Positions 48,801 to 59,921 are shown, counted from the stretch's first letter. The stretch: 64,000 nucleotides of DNA from Perca fluviatilis (GCF_010015445.1 NC_053118.1:5659781-5723780), one strand, 5' to 3'. Program-made: numbers and translations. The notes: generated from the letters alone by a model not told the origin.

Positions 48801-49567
48801 TAGTGAAATACAAGGACAAAGAGACCCAGCAGAGAGACCCCAAGACCCACCGCCAGAATCCTTCTTGCCGTTCCTTCTTGCTAACCTGGACAATCCTCCC
48901 TGCAGAGTGCGCCGTGCAAAGTTGCCAAATGTACTTTGTCCTCACTGTAATGTGCAGTTCCAACGAAAAAATATAGAGAAGCACATTTACAGACAACACA
49001 CAGATAAAGCTGTCAGAGACATCACTGCAAATTCCCATCTAGATGCTGTATGCATTGATGAGAAGAATGGCATATATGCTGTGAAAAAGTCGTTTCTTGG
49101 ACCTTTTGTAATTTCTTTTAAATAGTTATATTGTTTAAAAAAAATAAAGGTTCAAATCTGTTCTGCTTTTCTATTTCTTCGTGATATGTCTTTCAGAATG
49201 ATTTGGCAAACAAGGATTTTGTCCTCATACCTATTTGGAAACCAGGACACTACATGCTCTGTGTGTGTCTGCAGTTTTATTATTACCATTACTTTTGCAC
49301 TGATTTACTATTATAATCTACTTTGTTCTTTGTAGAAACCTTTTTATCTTTAATTTGAGAAATTATATTACATTCGTTTATGTTAATATTCCTAAAAATA
49401 TATGTGTACAGGTTTTGAAGCTGACAGAGAGACACATTATTTTCCCAGACTCCTTATTCCATAAACATCTGGAAGCCTCAGTTGGCTTTGGCGATCAACG
49501 TTACATTCAGATTTGCAGGTTTCAACTCATTAAGTTCAGACGTTCAATCCATCTGTTTTGGATTTAA

Positions 49568-49674
49568 CCCTTGTGTTGTCTTTTCATTTTCAGCGGTTGT
49601 TTCTACGGCCCATATTTTCTGATGTAAAACTAAAATTGAAAACGGGTCAATTTGACCCGAAGTCAACACAAGGG
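49568..49674. mobile_element. TTAA-flanked 107-base MITE
   Basis: Ends CCCTTGTGTTGTC and GTCAACACAAGGG are flanked by TTAA (49564-49567 and 49675-49678). The CCC end suggests piggyBac-type mobilisation. It lies in an intron of the zinc finger/Ulp1 gene. Confidence 0.88.
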
Positions 49675-50139
49675 TTAAAGTTGTTAAAGTTATTCTAGGT
49701 GCTTTTGGTTAAGTTGTTCAATAACATATTTAGTTAGATCTGTTTTAGGAATTTTGGAAAATAAAATGCTGATTAATACTTTAATTGCAGCAATCTTGCG
49801 CAGAGGATTAAACCAGGAGAATGGACTGTGATCTACAGCAAGGACATCAAAGTAAATGGGTTTCTACATATTTTATTGTTTATTTTCCATGTATGAGCTG
49901 TGCTGAATGTTGTACACTGTCTTACTGTATTTCTGATGTTCAGGGTCTCCCAAGACAGGAAGATGGCAATGCCCAACACATTCTCACACCCAACTCGTAA
50001 AATAAGGACATTCGGTCAGGAGCCTTTCTCGTTCTTATTTGACGTTAAAAGTCTCCTTTAGCGTCTCATGTAAACGTGCTTGGTCGCCACTATTGCCGTC
50101 CCTTTTTCGTCCCTTTTGACGCGCTTGGTCGGGACGGGT

Positions 50140-50400
50140 GAACGGAATCGCGGAGGTTGGGTTTAGGAGAAAAATAACGGGGAAAAAAAAGCCTCAAAAG
50201 CTGGGAAACACACCGCGGGTGAAGCGCGACAATAACGGAATCGCGGAGGTTGGGTTTAGGAGAAAAACAACGGGGAAAGGACGCCTCAAAAGCCGGAAAA
50301 CACACGCCGTAGACGGGGGAAACAAAACAAAAACAACGGGGAAAGGACGCCTCAAAAGCCGGGAAACACATGCCGGAGACGGGGAAACAAAACGCCACAC
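50140..50400. repeat. Minisatellite in the MITE
   Basis: Units built from GGAATCGCGGAGGTTGGGTT and GGACGCCTCAAAAGCCGG repeat two to three times with variants. Confidence 0.85.
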
Positions 50401-50470
50401 GCGGGGCGCGAACCCGAGTCTCCTGAGTGAAAGTCCGGTGTTTTACTAATCCGCCACCCCAACCACCGTC
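50399..50470 (-). other. tRNA-Glu-like segment
   Basis: On the minus strand GGACTTTCACTCAGGAGACT resembles a tRNA-Glu anticodon arm, and CGGGTTCGCGCCCCG resembles a T arm with a B box. The A box and acceptor stem are poor, so this is a remnant, not a working tRNA. The same block occurs at 917-990. Confidence 0.55.
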
Positions 50471-51933
50471 CTTATGCAGCAATTTCCCATTACATACCAC
50501 TCGCTATCTCCCCAGTACGTTACACAAATACGCCGAAGGGTGCCTTTTTCGTTGCATCAGACGCTGAAGGACACTGACCAAACGTACTTATTTTACGAGT
50601 TCGGAATGAGAACGGGTTGCAATGCCTGTGGGATCTTCATGTTAATGGTATTGTGTGTTGTCCTCAAATGTCACTTAATGGTGTTAAATATAATTTACCT
50701 AACAACATATTAGCTGTGGATCTGTTATTTTATTTAAATACCAGGGGAATATAGCTTAGTATGTTTTTCCAAGACTAGTACAGACCAATAAGTTTTCTTT
50801 CTTTACATTGTGCTGGGGGCAGATTTTGACTTCACAACTGTAAGTGCCCATAAAATCTACAGACATATTACAGTACTGTTTTTGTAGAACATGACTTCAT
50901 TGTTTAAAATGTTGTATTTCTAGGGTGACATGGACACAATCAGGACATGGTGGTGCCTGTTGCTCCTGTCTGGTAATTCAGTTGTCAGGTGTGTCTGATT
51001 TCATTATCACATGTACAACTGTAACATAAAAATGTATAACAAATCCAAAATTATACATAAAGATGTAATTACTATTCTTCTTAATCTCTAACATGTAATT
51101 TAAGAAAATCTGTCTGTTTTAAAGGTTCTCACAGAAAAGGAAATATGAAGATCAATTCGTAAGAATCACATTTTGATAGTTGTTGACGATGTTGTGACCT
51201 GCATGCTAAGGATTACTTATTAGGTGATTTGATGTATTTTGGATCCAAACCTCCCACTTCATATGCATACTTTTTACTGACTTTTAAATATTTTTAAATA
51301 TGTATTTGCACCCTGTGACAATTAAATAATTGTTGTCTGTGTACAGATAATAGCAGATAAGGATAAGGAGGAGGCAAAGAGGCCCAGGACAATCCCTCCT
51401 CAACAGTCAGTTAGTGTGAATGAAGTAAAGTTGATGCCTTGTATACATACCTACTGTCAAAATACTACAAACTGTCTACATAATGAATTCTCAAAATAAG
51501 TGTTAAATGTGTTCATTCAGGAACGTGTTGACCTGACCAAGGAGGGGATTCTGGAGGTCATCAATGTCTGCATTTATCTTACTGTTTAGTTTAAAAAAAA
51601 GACCAAATATATAAATTATTTCATATAAAGTATTTTATTCATTAGCATGATAGTCTGCCTTTATCTTACTGTTTACTTAAACACCAAATATATTTTTAAG
51701 TATTTTATTCATTAGCATGATAGTCGACGCAAAAACGTATTTTTAATAGGTATTTTATTCCGGACAGATGGCATGAGACACAAGCTTTTATTTTGAAAAG
51801 TAGAAGGTCGGGGATGGCCCCAGGCGGGACGGCATGAGACGGGATGGCATGACATGGGACGCTCCAGTCTGCAGCCATACAGTCTCGGCTTTGCCCGCCC
51901 TCACTGCTTCGATTTGAAAATAGCGGCGGGAGA

Positions 51934-52110
51934 TTGCGGGAGATGAGTCCGAGAGTTAGAGCAAAAACTTCCGAAATATGGGAGTATTTCAGGCCAACTG
52001 GTAAAAGAGTTGTCTGTACACTCTGTCAAACTTCACTTGGAAACACACAGGAGTTGTTCAAGACGTTTGGAGCGGGGTTTTTTTCTGCGCAAATCCGGGA
52101 CAGCTGCGCA
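51934..52110 (+). pseudogene. BED-type zinc finger fragment
   Basis: MSPRVRAKTSEIWEYFRPTG is followed by VVCTLCQTSL, the start and first Cys pair of a BED finger as in hAT-derived proteins. The His part is not found; the frame runs into the 68-base array. Confidence 0.6.
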
Positions 52111-52540
52111 GACCAGACACGCCACATGTCCGCCCGGCGAGTGCGGGCCGGATCCACGGGAGCTGCGCAGACCGGACGCGCCACAACTGAAATATGTCCG
52201 CCCAGCGGGTGTGGGCCAGACCGGACACACTACAACTGAATTGAGTCCGCTCGGCGGGTGTGGGCCCGTTCTAATACATCATGATGTGGGCCGGATCCAC
52301 GGGAGTTGCGCAGACCGGACGCGCCACAACTGAATGGAGTCCGCCCAGCGGGTCTGGGCCAGATCCACGGGAGTTGCGCAGACCGGACGTGCTACAACTG
52401 AATTGAGTCTGCCTGGCGGCTGTGGGCCAGATCCACGGGAGTTGTGCAGACCGGACGCGCCACAACTGAATTGAGTCCGCCCGGCGGGTGTGGGCCAGAT
52501 CCGCAGGAGCTAAGCAGGCCGGATGCGCCACAACTAACGG
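52110..52540. repeat. 68-base tandem array
   Basis: Units starting GGGCCAGATCCACGGGAGTT at 52288, 52356, 52424 and 52492 are spaced exactly 68 bases. Degenerate units precede them. Confidence 0.92.
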
Positions 52541-52559
52541 AACGCTTTTTTCCTGCATA

Positions 52560-54000
52560 AACCCGCAACTCTATTTGAAATGCAGAGAGGAAGACTGCAG
52601 GCTGCACCGTCTTTGTGATTATTGGTAAGTGCAATATACAAGTAAAATTGTAAAAGTAAACTGCTGTTGATGTCATGTTAATATGTTAAATATGTATAGG
52701 CTAAACATAAACGTTTACAATCTTAGTTTACACTGACATTCTGACAACCTGAGACGTGTCAGACAAGCTGGGTAGGCTAGTAGACCTATAGCTAGGCTAT
52801 GCTTGTAGTAGCTATAGGTTCTTTTAAACATCCACAACTAATGTGAACAGGCTTTAAGGCTGAATCAGTGATCTTTGCTTATTATTCACCAAAATTACTG
52901 AATATCGTGTCCATTGTGTGTTAGCTGCAAAATCGTTTGTTAGCGCTACCCACTAGGCTAAACCGTCTTTTGTTAGTTTTGTTAGTCTTTACTTAATCAC
53001 TCTCTCACTCATTCACTCACTACACACCACGTCACATTTGTGCAAGCATTTTACTATAATGTCATGTAATAAATAATCTTTGAATTTTTTTTTGTAATAT
53101 GAATAATTAACAATGATCTTTAACCATATGCTTTTTCTCTTTTTGTGCATCTGGATTCACGTCAGATGGTTGTTCATGCTGTAGTTTTCTCTTTTGCCTT
53201 TTTAAAATAAAAAATAAAAACTATTTTGAAAATTACAAATTGCGTGGATATTTGTAAATATGAATCACAGATCAGGGCCAGATGAGCCCCAGATGTAAAA
53301 TATGAGTCTGGGCCAGATCCGCACCACACGTCATGGCATTAATAACTGTACTGGGCCAATTCTGGCCCAGATCTGTCTCTGATCCGTAATTCCAACCTGT
53401 TCCGGTATTGGGCCGTTGGAACAGATGAGCCCGGCCCAGGTCCGTTTAGCGGATCTGCGCCAAATGCTAATGAAGACCTGGTCCAAATCTGGCCCAAATA
53501 CATTTTGCTGTCTGGGCGGTTACCAACAGGTCGGAGGCGGCCGCGGGTTAGGGGTGGACGGTGCTGCTTCTCGTGAGCGTGGGATATTTGTTGTGTGTGC
53601 TGTGTGTCTCCGATGCTTTGTACATAGTTTTTTTTCTGATTGCGTTTGTGTTTTGTGTCAATAAAGCTCTATCTTTGAATAAACAGCACGTTCCTGGCAA
53701 ATCATTTTAACTATGATAATCATGACATGAATATACAACATAGCATATATGAAATAAATATATAATATATATATATATAATTTTATTATTATAATAATGG
53801 CCCAGGTTGACCAATAGCCTAACCCGTGACAGACCTGTCAACCAATCACGAGAGATTTTTCTTGTTTAAAAGTAGTGGTTTCATCCAATCCTGAGTGAGG
53901 AAATTCCAGCCAGGTCAGACGTTCTCTGGCCAGGCGCCTATTCATATTCTAATTAGATCCATTAACACCTCCGAGGGGGCTCTCCACATAGGTCATGGTT
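52560..54000. other. Right interior of the CACTG element, non-coding
   Basis: It contains a scattered GGGCCAGATC-like motif (about 53270-53500) and an AT microsatellite (about 53755-53780). No gene is recognised. Confidence 0.5.
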
Positions 54001-54217
54001 CGTTTCCGACAATATGTGGCACAGACGAACGTGACGTTCGCACCCTGTAAATTGTCGATAACTGCCGAAAATTAGAGGGATTTCCGGGCGTTTACAGGCA
54101 TTTACGGGGACGGAAACTCCACTTTTCATGCAGTGGATGGAGTTCAATCTCCAAAACATTGTACACTACATGCTGTTGTACATTAAACCTCTGCAAACAA
54201 GTCTCTCCTGATTGAAA

Positions 54218-54542
54218 TGTAGCTCAGCGCAAATTCTTTCAGGAAGACCTAACAAGTAATCAGTCCCTCCTAAGCGAATCAGGGCTGGAGACGTTCACCT
54301 TCTGATAATCCAATCAGGATCGGCCAAGGATCCCATAGGCCAATCACAGCATTACATCACTGTTTTAAAAGCTGCTTCTCTCCCTGTGCTATCAGCTGTC
54401 ATTTCAGGAAGACGTCGTCCCTCCTCCTCCCCTTCTGCCTCCCGTCCTAGGGGTTTCTCCGTCTGTCGCTCCGATGCCTTCTCGGTTTAGTTTCCGGCTT
54501 TCTCCGCCACCACCAGTGTCTGGATTCCATCGGGGGGTTACA
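54218..54542 (+). repeat. LTR-like family A unit
   Basis: It starts TGTAGCTCAGCGCAAATTC and ends CATCGGGGGGTTACA. The first 200 bases match 4006-4200, including the CCAAT and TATA-like boxes. It lies between two copies of unit X (45750-45807 plus 54139-54217, and 54543 to about 54690). Confidence 0.65.
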
Positions 54543-55055
54543 TCTTGGTTCCCTACCCCTACATTAAATTTATTAATATATTAAATGTATTAATAACGAT
54601 GGAGTTCAATCTCCAAAACATTGTACACTACATGCTGTTGTACATTAAACCTTTTGCATATCTGCAAACAAGTCTCTCCTGATTGAAATGTAATGCTAGC
54701 AGTTTAGCCCTATACATGATTCTGTAAAATGCAGTCATTTGTGTATTTCCTTTCAATGAGAAGACTGTGATGCCAATGTGAATGTCATTAAAGTTCAAGA
54801 GCTCAGATGCTAACTTCCCGACTCACATGTCATTATTGAATGGAGTTTGGTTGGCTGTCAATCTACATCATCCATCAACATGTAGGGAGGCCAGTTGTAG
54901 CAACTGTTGTTACAGTATTTGAGAATTCTCTGTCTATTACCAGTCCCCCCTTGTAATTTGGCAATGGCTAAAATGCCAAACAATTAGTGTCATATCAGAA
55001 GAGCATGGCTGATTTGTATCACCCACAACCACCAGTACATTAATCCTGTCCAAAT
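54543..55055 (+). other. Second copy of unit X, then unassigned sequence
   Basis: 54543-54690 repeats unit X without the CACTG insertion. The rest up to 55055 shows nothing recognisable. Confidence 0.6.
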
Positions 55056-55286
55056 TAGGGGTGGAACAGTACATGTATTCGTATTGAACCGAAATGGTAT
55101 GGGCTTCTCGGTTCGGTACATGAGAATACACGGTATAAAACTAACGTTCAAATTAATTAATGTATGCAGAACTACTGTTAGATACGCGTTTCTTTAGAGA
55201 CACCTAATCTGTAGCCCCCCCCTTAGCTCTGAAGCTCCTGAGCATCCTACATGTCGACGGTCCAGTGAGTGAGTCAGAGCTAGCAG

Positions 55287-55455
55287 TAGTGATGGTCAAA
55301 TGAAGCTTCGCAAACCACCAGTCTTTATTTTCTGAGCTCACTAGAAGGAGCTCTCTGTTCAACAGAGGGTTGAAAACACACTCTATTGCCATTCCTTTAA
55401 CCTTTTTCTTTGAACAGAGCACCATCTATAGCGCGAAGCTATTTGACCATCACTA
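55287..55455. mobile_element. 169-base hAT-type MITE
   Basis: Ends TAGTGATGGTCAAATGAAGC and TTGACCATCACTA are flanked by GCTAGCAG (55279-55286 and 55456-55463). It sits just upstream of the BED gene start. Confidence 0.9.
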
Positions 55456-57285
55456 GCTAGCAGCACTATGGCGAGTAGGCTAGCCTATGGCGAGTGGTGG
55501 CAACCCACAACAGTTAGAGGACCCGCCTGCCTCTTTAAGATCGCAAGTTTGGGAAAACTTTGGTTTCCCAGTCAGTTACAGTAGTACAGGCGAGAGAGTG
55601 GTGGATAAGACGAGGACTGTCCCCACTAACACAGAACGTTTAGGGAATTTTGGGGAACGTTACTTTTTGGTTCTCTAAAGGTTAGTTCGAACCAAACCAA
55701 AAACTAACGTTTAGGGAACGTTCCCTGAGGGTTATAACGTTCCCTAAACGTTAGGGGAAACAACCAACTAAAACGTTCTCCTGTTGTTGCACTGTTACCT
55801 CCACACAACGTTCCCGTTTGGTTGTTTTTGGTTGTGTGTGGGGTTTTGAAATGTTTATTTAAACCAGCTCCATTTAAGTTTTTGAAGTAGCATATAAAAG
55901 GTTTGCACTTGATTTAGATTCACTCAAAAATGATTGGTCTAATAAAATCGAAGTAAGATAAACAGCATAGCAAGATAATATATTTATATTTAGGCTGATA
56001 TCAATTTTGCTAAAAACTGTACTTTTGTGCTTGATTTTGTTTTTTTAACTGTATTGGGTGAAAATACTTAAAACAAGAAAGAAAGTTCACTTCTTTCATT
56101 TCACTTCTAACAGCTGGCTCAGTTCAGTGTTTAAATCCAACCGTTACAGCCCCCCGCCAGTAGGGGAAGACCGTGCCTCTGCTCTCAGGTGACCGATTCA
56201 AGTCCTGTCGTCCTGACTTCCGTTTGATACACAGACAAAAGAAGATTCAATTTGCTTTGCCAAACGATCTCACGAAAAAGTAAGTGAAATACGTTACAGT
56301 TTCATGATGTTATGGTTGTAATGCAACGGTTTGGGGTTTAACCGTAAGCCCTTTCCTTCGTAGTGCTTTGTTATATTCCGCTTTGATCAGGTTGACCAAA
56401 AAAGGTTTTGAACAACTCACTTCAGCATTTGTTTTTCCCCTCGTCGCCATCTTGCCGGTCAAGCAGTCTTTTTGGTAAACTATTTGTGCACAAACAATGT
56501 CCTCAATGCTGGAGTTCATGTGTAAATCCCCTGGTGAGACTTAGTGCAAAGTTTCATGTTGTGTCGAGCCTTCTTAGTGTTTTACATATAGTGATTTTGA
56601 TGCGATAAAAGTAGCCCCTAGTTCTCCCATTCAAAAGGCCATTTCACCCGAAAACGACAATACGATCAATCTTAAAAGTGGCGTTTCCGTCCTAATTAAG
56701 GCTTTAAACGAAAAGTACATTCACAAGAAGATCCTAGGTTCCATTTTGGCGAGAGTTACGCTTTAAATGGACTGCATATATATTGCGCTTTGCATATATA
56801 TTGCGCTTTGTTTGAGTCTTTGTTTGCTGCTGTTCACGAGGTGTATGCCGCATTGTATGTTTTGTGTCATCGTGTTAACCTGCTTGCGTTGTTGTTAGAA
56901 ATAAGACATACCAGTTCTTTCAATTAGTTTTAGTGTACACCTTACATGATAGCCAGAATAATCAGTCATTTTAGGCAAGTCACTCGGCGGCCACCTTGCA
57001 ACGTACTTTGGGCAGTTATCGGCAAGCTATTTTCCTATTTAAGTGAATGGGGAAGCATACAGGAAGAGACGGAATATGTGTAGGCTACACAGCTGGCTTT
57101 ACAAACTAACCCGATGCATTTCTATGGATGCTGTGTCTCCCCATTAGAAAGTCTTTGGGCTACAATGCAAAGTCCTGAGAAATGCTGTCACATACAATGT
57201 TTATGTTGTATTGTTTATCTTTACACTGTATATATTCAAATATTCTTTTTGCAATCCGTACAAATTGTATGGTCTTTTATTACAG

Positions 57286-58205
57286 ATGACTCCGGTCCAC
57301 AACAAGAAAGCATTCCAGGACGGAGGGTGTGTCTGGAAGCCCTGTCCGTAAGTTAACATTTATACATGCATTTAAGAAACCAGACTCATATTCCTACCAT
57401 GGAACTACTGACTCAACCTGGTGCTTATCATGTGACTGTTCTGATGTGTTTGTCTCTTCCTGCCTTTTTCAGGTCAGTAGACATCACTGCCTCCACCACC
57501 TGCATGTAAGTTTTTTTTTGTTTTTTTTTGGCGATTGTCTAATGTAACAGAGTAGGTTCATGTTTTGCAATGGCGATTGCAAGAAACCTACCATAAATTA
57601 ACTGACCAATATTCATATCTACTTTCTTTTTAGATGAGTCAACACCACACAGGAAACCAGCTGGTCGCCCCGGGGCTGGATTGGTCTATTGTAACGCAAA
57701 AGCTCGGCCTGTCACGTCATCTTGGGACCCAGTTGAAGGTACAGTGGCTTTTGCATAACTTAAATTATAACAGAACTGACTTCTCTTACAAAATGAGATT
57801 GTACAAGCTCTCCACTTTGTTCCACGTGTATAATTTGTGTTTCTATACGTTTTACAGCAACTTTTCCTGACAAGCCCGGAGGTTCGACCGGAGGTACTGC
57901 CATCCGTCGCATGCTACGGTGAGTGGCAACCAATGATGTTCTAAAACTGTATATCTTGCGGGGCAGAAAAGGAAAGAAGGCTTTCCAGGACCTGACTATC
58001 TGCAGGGTTATAACAGACAGGTGTTATTTTATTGTTCACATCAGTATTGTGCTTAGCTTGGCTAATAAGAGGTTTTAATTTGACTTGTAACGTTGCTTCA
58101 TTTTGACTTCTACTCTAGCGGTCTCCCAGAAAAACTTCCCCGCGCTGACTGCAGCAGACACCGAGGACTTGATTGGGCAAGGGCTGAAGTTTGCCCCACA
58201 CTGAC
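57286..58205 (+). other. Conserved exon set of unknown function
   Basis: Exons at about 57286-57350, 57474-57506, 57634-57739, 57859-57918 and 58121-58202 have consistent AG/GT borders, and the first four are shared with the 24-kb copy. The last three read through without a stop: GLDWSIVTQKLGLSRHLGTQ, then LTSPEVRPEVLPSVACY, then KNFPALTAADTEDLIGQGLK, ending in TGA after FAPH. The early exons include DDSGPQQESIPG. I do not recognise a domain. It may be the 3' part of an element-encoded protein or of a captured host gene; the start is not located. Confidence 0.5.
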
Positions 58206-58389
58206 GGTAAATTGAAATTCTTCTGTGATGTTAATAATAATCATAATAATCAAAAACTATCAATATTTGTGATCAGAATAAAAACAGGGTTGTTAGTCAG
58301 GCAATTTGTCTTGCTTTTGTTAATGTGTTTATTCTTAGTATGACATATCAAACTTTTGTTTCTTTCTTTTTAGGTCAGCTGAGAAGGAC

Positions 58390-58740
58390 TGAGCCGTCAA
58401 AACCATGGAGCTCTATTTTGTTTTTGTTTTTTTGCGGAAGCAAGAGCTGTTGGCCATCTTCTACACTGCTTCCATCCTCCTGCCTCCTCCCCTCTGGCGG
58501 GCACTACAGATCCCTGCACACAAAAACAACCAGACACAAGAAGAGCTTCTTTCCCACTGCCATCACTCTCCTGAACTGCTGATAGGTGGGGTCATCCCCA
58601 CTTTGGCCATTCACCTACACATTACATACTTTATCATTCCAATATGCATTTTGCACAATACATTTGCAATCTACATCCTTATCTATTTTGTATTTTGTTT
58701 ATTCTTCTTTGTATATTGTAAATTATAGTTTTAAATCCCA
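58390..58740 (+). repeat. LINE 3' end fragment
   Basis: HTKTTRHKKSFFPTAITLLN is the typical C-terminus of L2/CR1-type reverse transcriptase proteins, followed by a TTGCACAATACATTTGC-type untranslated region. It is nested in the AACGTT element. Confidence 0.7.
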
Positions 58741-58849
58741 TCAAGTTTGCCTGTTCATTCATTCCTGCTAATATATAATAATTCATTCCTGCTCATGCAG
58801 ACGGTTTAAAGTAATAATAAAATTAGTATAATTGTTGTTAAAGTTTGTT

Positions 58850-59316
58850 AAAGGTTAGGGGAATGTAAAAAAGAACGTTAGGGGAACGTTCCTTGAAGGT
58901 TGCAACGTTAGAGGAACGTTCTATAAAGGTTGCAACGTTAGGGGAACATTAGGGGAACGTTCCATAAAGGTTGCAACGTTAGGGGAACGTTCCATAAAGG
59001 TTACAACGTTAACGTTCTCTAAAGGTTGCAACGTTAGGGGAACGTTCTCTAAAGGTTGCAACATTAAGGGAACGTTCTCTAAAGGTTGCAACATTAGGGG
59101 AACGTTCTCTAAAGGTTGCAACGTTCTGGGAACGTTCGGAGAACGTTCGATTTAACCAAAAATGAACGTTCCCAGAACGTTCAACTAACTAACTTATAAT
59201 CCATTATAACCAAAACACAACCAAAACCTAACCAAACCTAACCTTCAGGGAATGTTAGCGCAACCAAAAACGAACGTTCCCAGAACGTTCTGGGAACCAA
59301 ACATTTTTAGCTGGGG
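58850..59316. repeat. AACGTT tandem array at the element end
   Basis: About ten units of roughly 32-40 bases containing GGGGAACGTTC and AAAGGTTGCAACGTTA, then the terminal inverted motif. Confidence 0.9.
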
Positions 59317-59921
59317 TGTCGGCGTTCAGCAGTTGTTGGGTATGCGAGTGGAAATACATCCAACATGCTAACGCATATCCGACCCCATCACCCAGATGTG
59401 CCAATCACTGGAACGAGACAAAAAAAAACTTCTCCTCCCTCCCTGTATGAGCAGCACACAAGCACTCACCTAGCTGAGAAGCTACAGGAGGTCGTGGCCA
59501 GTTGGCAAAGGTATGCCTGTCGCACTTAATACCAAGAATACTTTTGTGGGGGAAGCTCTTGCCTAAGTAGAATTTTTGTTTTCTTATTATTCCACGTAAT
59601 TTGCACTTTCAAAAGAGATGCTGTATTTTCAGTTTTATAGCTGATTGTCTTATTTTGTTTACAAGTTACAGATGGAGTCTGGAGATGATTTGGGATGCTT
59701 ATTGTTTACTGTTTACATCTTACTTTACATACTTCAGGCTGTTGCAGCTAGCTCAGGGGAGATACTGGTGGTACAGCCTGAGACATGCACAATAAAAACA
59801 AATTGCCTTCTGCATTTTTGTTTTGCTTTTCCCTCCATTGTACCGAACCAAACCATGACGTCTGAACCGAGGTATGAACCGAACCATGACTTCTGTGTAC
59901 CGTTCCACCCCTAGTCCAAAT

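Larger units (their letters stand above)
49974..50618. mobile_element. MITE with tRNA-like segment, inserted in the protease catalytic motif
   Basis: Inverted ends CAACACATTCTCACAC and CAACCCGTTCTCATTCC share ACTCGTAAAATAAG. A 7-8 base duplication GCAATGCC flanks it (49966-49973 and 50619-50626). The interior has a minisatellite (50140-50400) and a tRNA-like block. The superfamily is unclear: hAT, P or Merlin would fit the duplication length. Confidence 0.82.
48072..51560 (+). pseudogene. Zinc finger plus Ulp1-type (C48) cysteine protease gene, disrupted
   Basis: Exons with plausible borders: 48072-48207, 48355-48707, 48793 to about 49100, 49197 to about 49265, 49412-49518, 49791-49851, 49944 to 49973 (resuming at 50619), 50924-50988, 51125-51160, then short charged exons to about 51560. 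A Pro-rich exon near 47578-47781 may be the start. Early exons hold C2H2/CCHC-like fingers (HCPLCPTS, HFHCPFCLKTTIKRQ, VLCPHCNVQFQRKNIEKHI). Later exons give a C48 protease: His in IWKPGHYMLC, Asp in FPDSLF, Gln in PRQEDGN and Cys in CGIFMLM. Enzymes of this fold cleave SUMO-like proteins. A MITE insertion separates the Gln and Cys motifs, and a central segment between 49125 and 49197 seems lost. Confidence 0.7.
46797..51886 (+). mobile_element. Mutator-like element carrying a zinc finger/Ulp1 gene
   Basis: The inverted ends start GAGGCGGGTATGGCTGCAG (left) and GAGACTGTATGGCTGCAG (right) and share about 57 bases. They are flanked by an exact 9-base duplication GGCTTTGCC (46788-46796 and 51887-51895). 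The 9-base duplication and GAG ends fit Mutator-type elements. The spliced gene at 48072-51560 is inside. No MULE transposase core was recognised. Confidence 0.75.
45808..54135. mobile_element. CACTG-ended (CACTA/EnSpm-like) element
   Basis: Termini CACTGCATGAAAAGTGG are inverted copies with a 3-base duplication GAT (45805-45807 and 54136-54138). An intact paralogous empty site occurs at 54590-54610 (AACGATGGAGTTC). Subterminal GAAAATTGCCG-like motifs occur at both ends. About 3.2 kb remains without the nested Mutator-like element; no transposase of its own is recognised. Confidence 0.8.
55621..59316 (+). mobile_element. AACGTT-rich DNA element with unidentified exons
   Basis: It starts CCCCACTAACACAGAACG and ends CATTTTTAGCTGGGG; the ends share an imperfect CCCCANCTAA. 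It is flanked by TGT (55618-55620 and 59317-59319). A 3-base duplication suggests a Harbinger-like element, but the family is unproved. Both ends carry arrays of GGGAACGTT. Exons conserved with the 24-kb copy lie inside. Confidence 0.75.
55487..59510 (+). pseudogene. BED finger exon interrupted by a transposon
   Basis: 55487-55620 encodes MASGGNPQQLEDPPASLRS, then QVWENFGFPV and a frame reaching the first Cys. The AACGTT element follows. 59320-59510 resumes with YASGNTSNMLTHIR and HHPDVPIT, the His half of the finger, ending at a GTATGC donor. The second Cys position reads Ser, so the finger was already degraded. No transposase core follows, so this is a dead remnant of a hAT protein. Confidence 0.8.
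55056..59913 (+). mobile_element. hAT remnant with BED exon, split by an AACGTT element
   Basis: Ends TAGGGGTGGAACAGTAC and TAGGGGTGGAACGGTAC are inverted, with an exact 8-base duplication GTCCAAAT (55048-55055 and 59914-59921). Without the insertion about 1.16 kb remains, with one BED finger exon and no catalytic core. Confidence 0.9.

Noticed and set aside
50399..50470. A functional tRNA gene
   Set aside because: The anticodon-arm and B-box similarity is real, but the acceptor stem and A box are poor and the block repeats inside a MITE.
52110..52540. CRISPR-like or regulatory operator array
   Set aside because: It is a simple 68-base tandem repeat without spacers.
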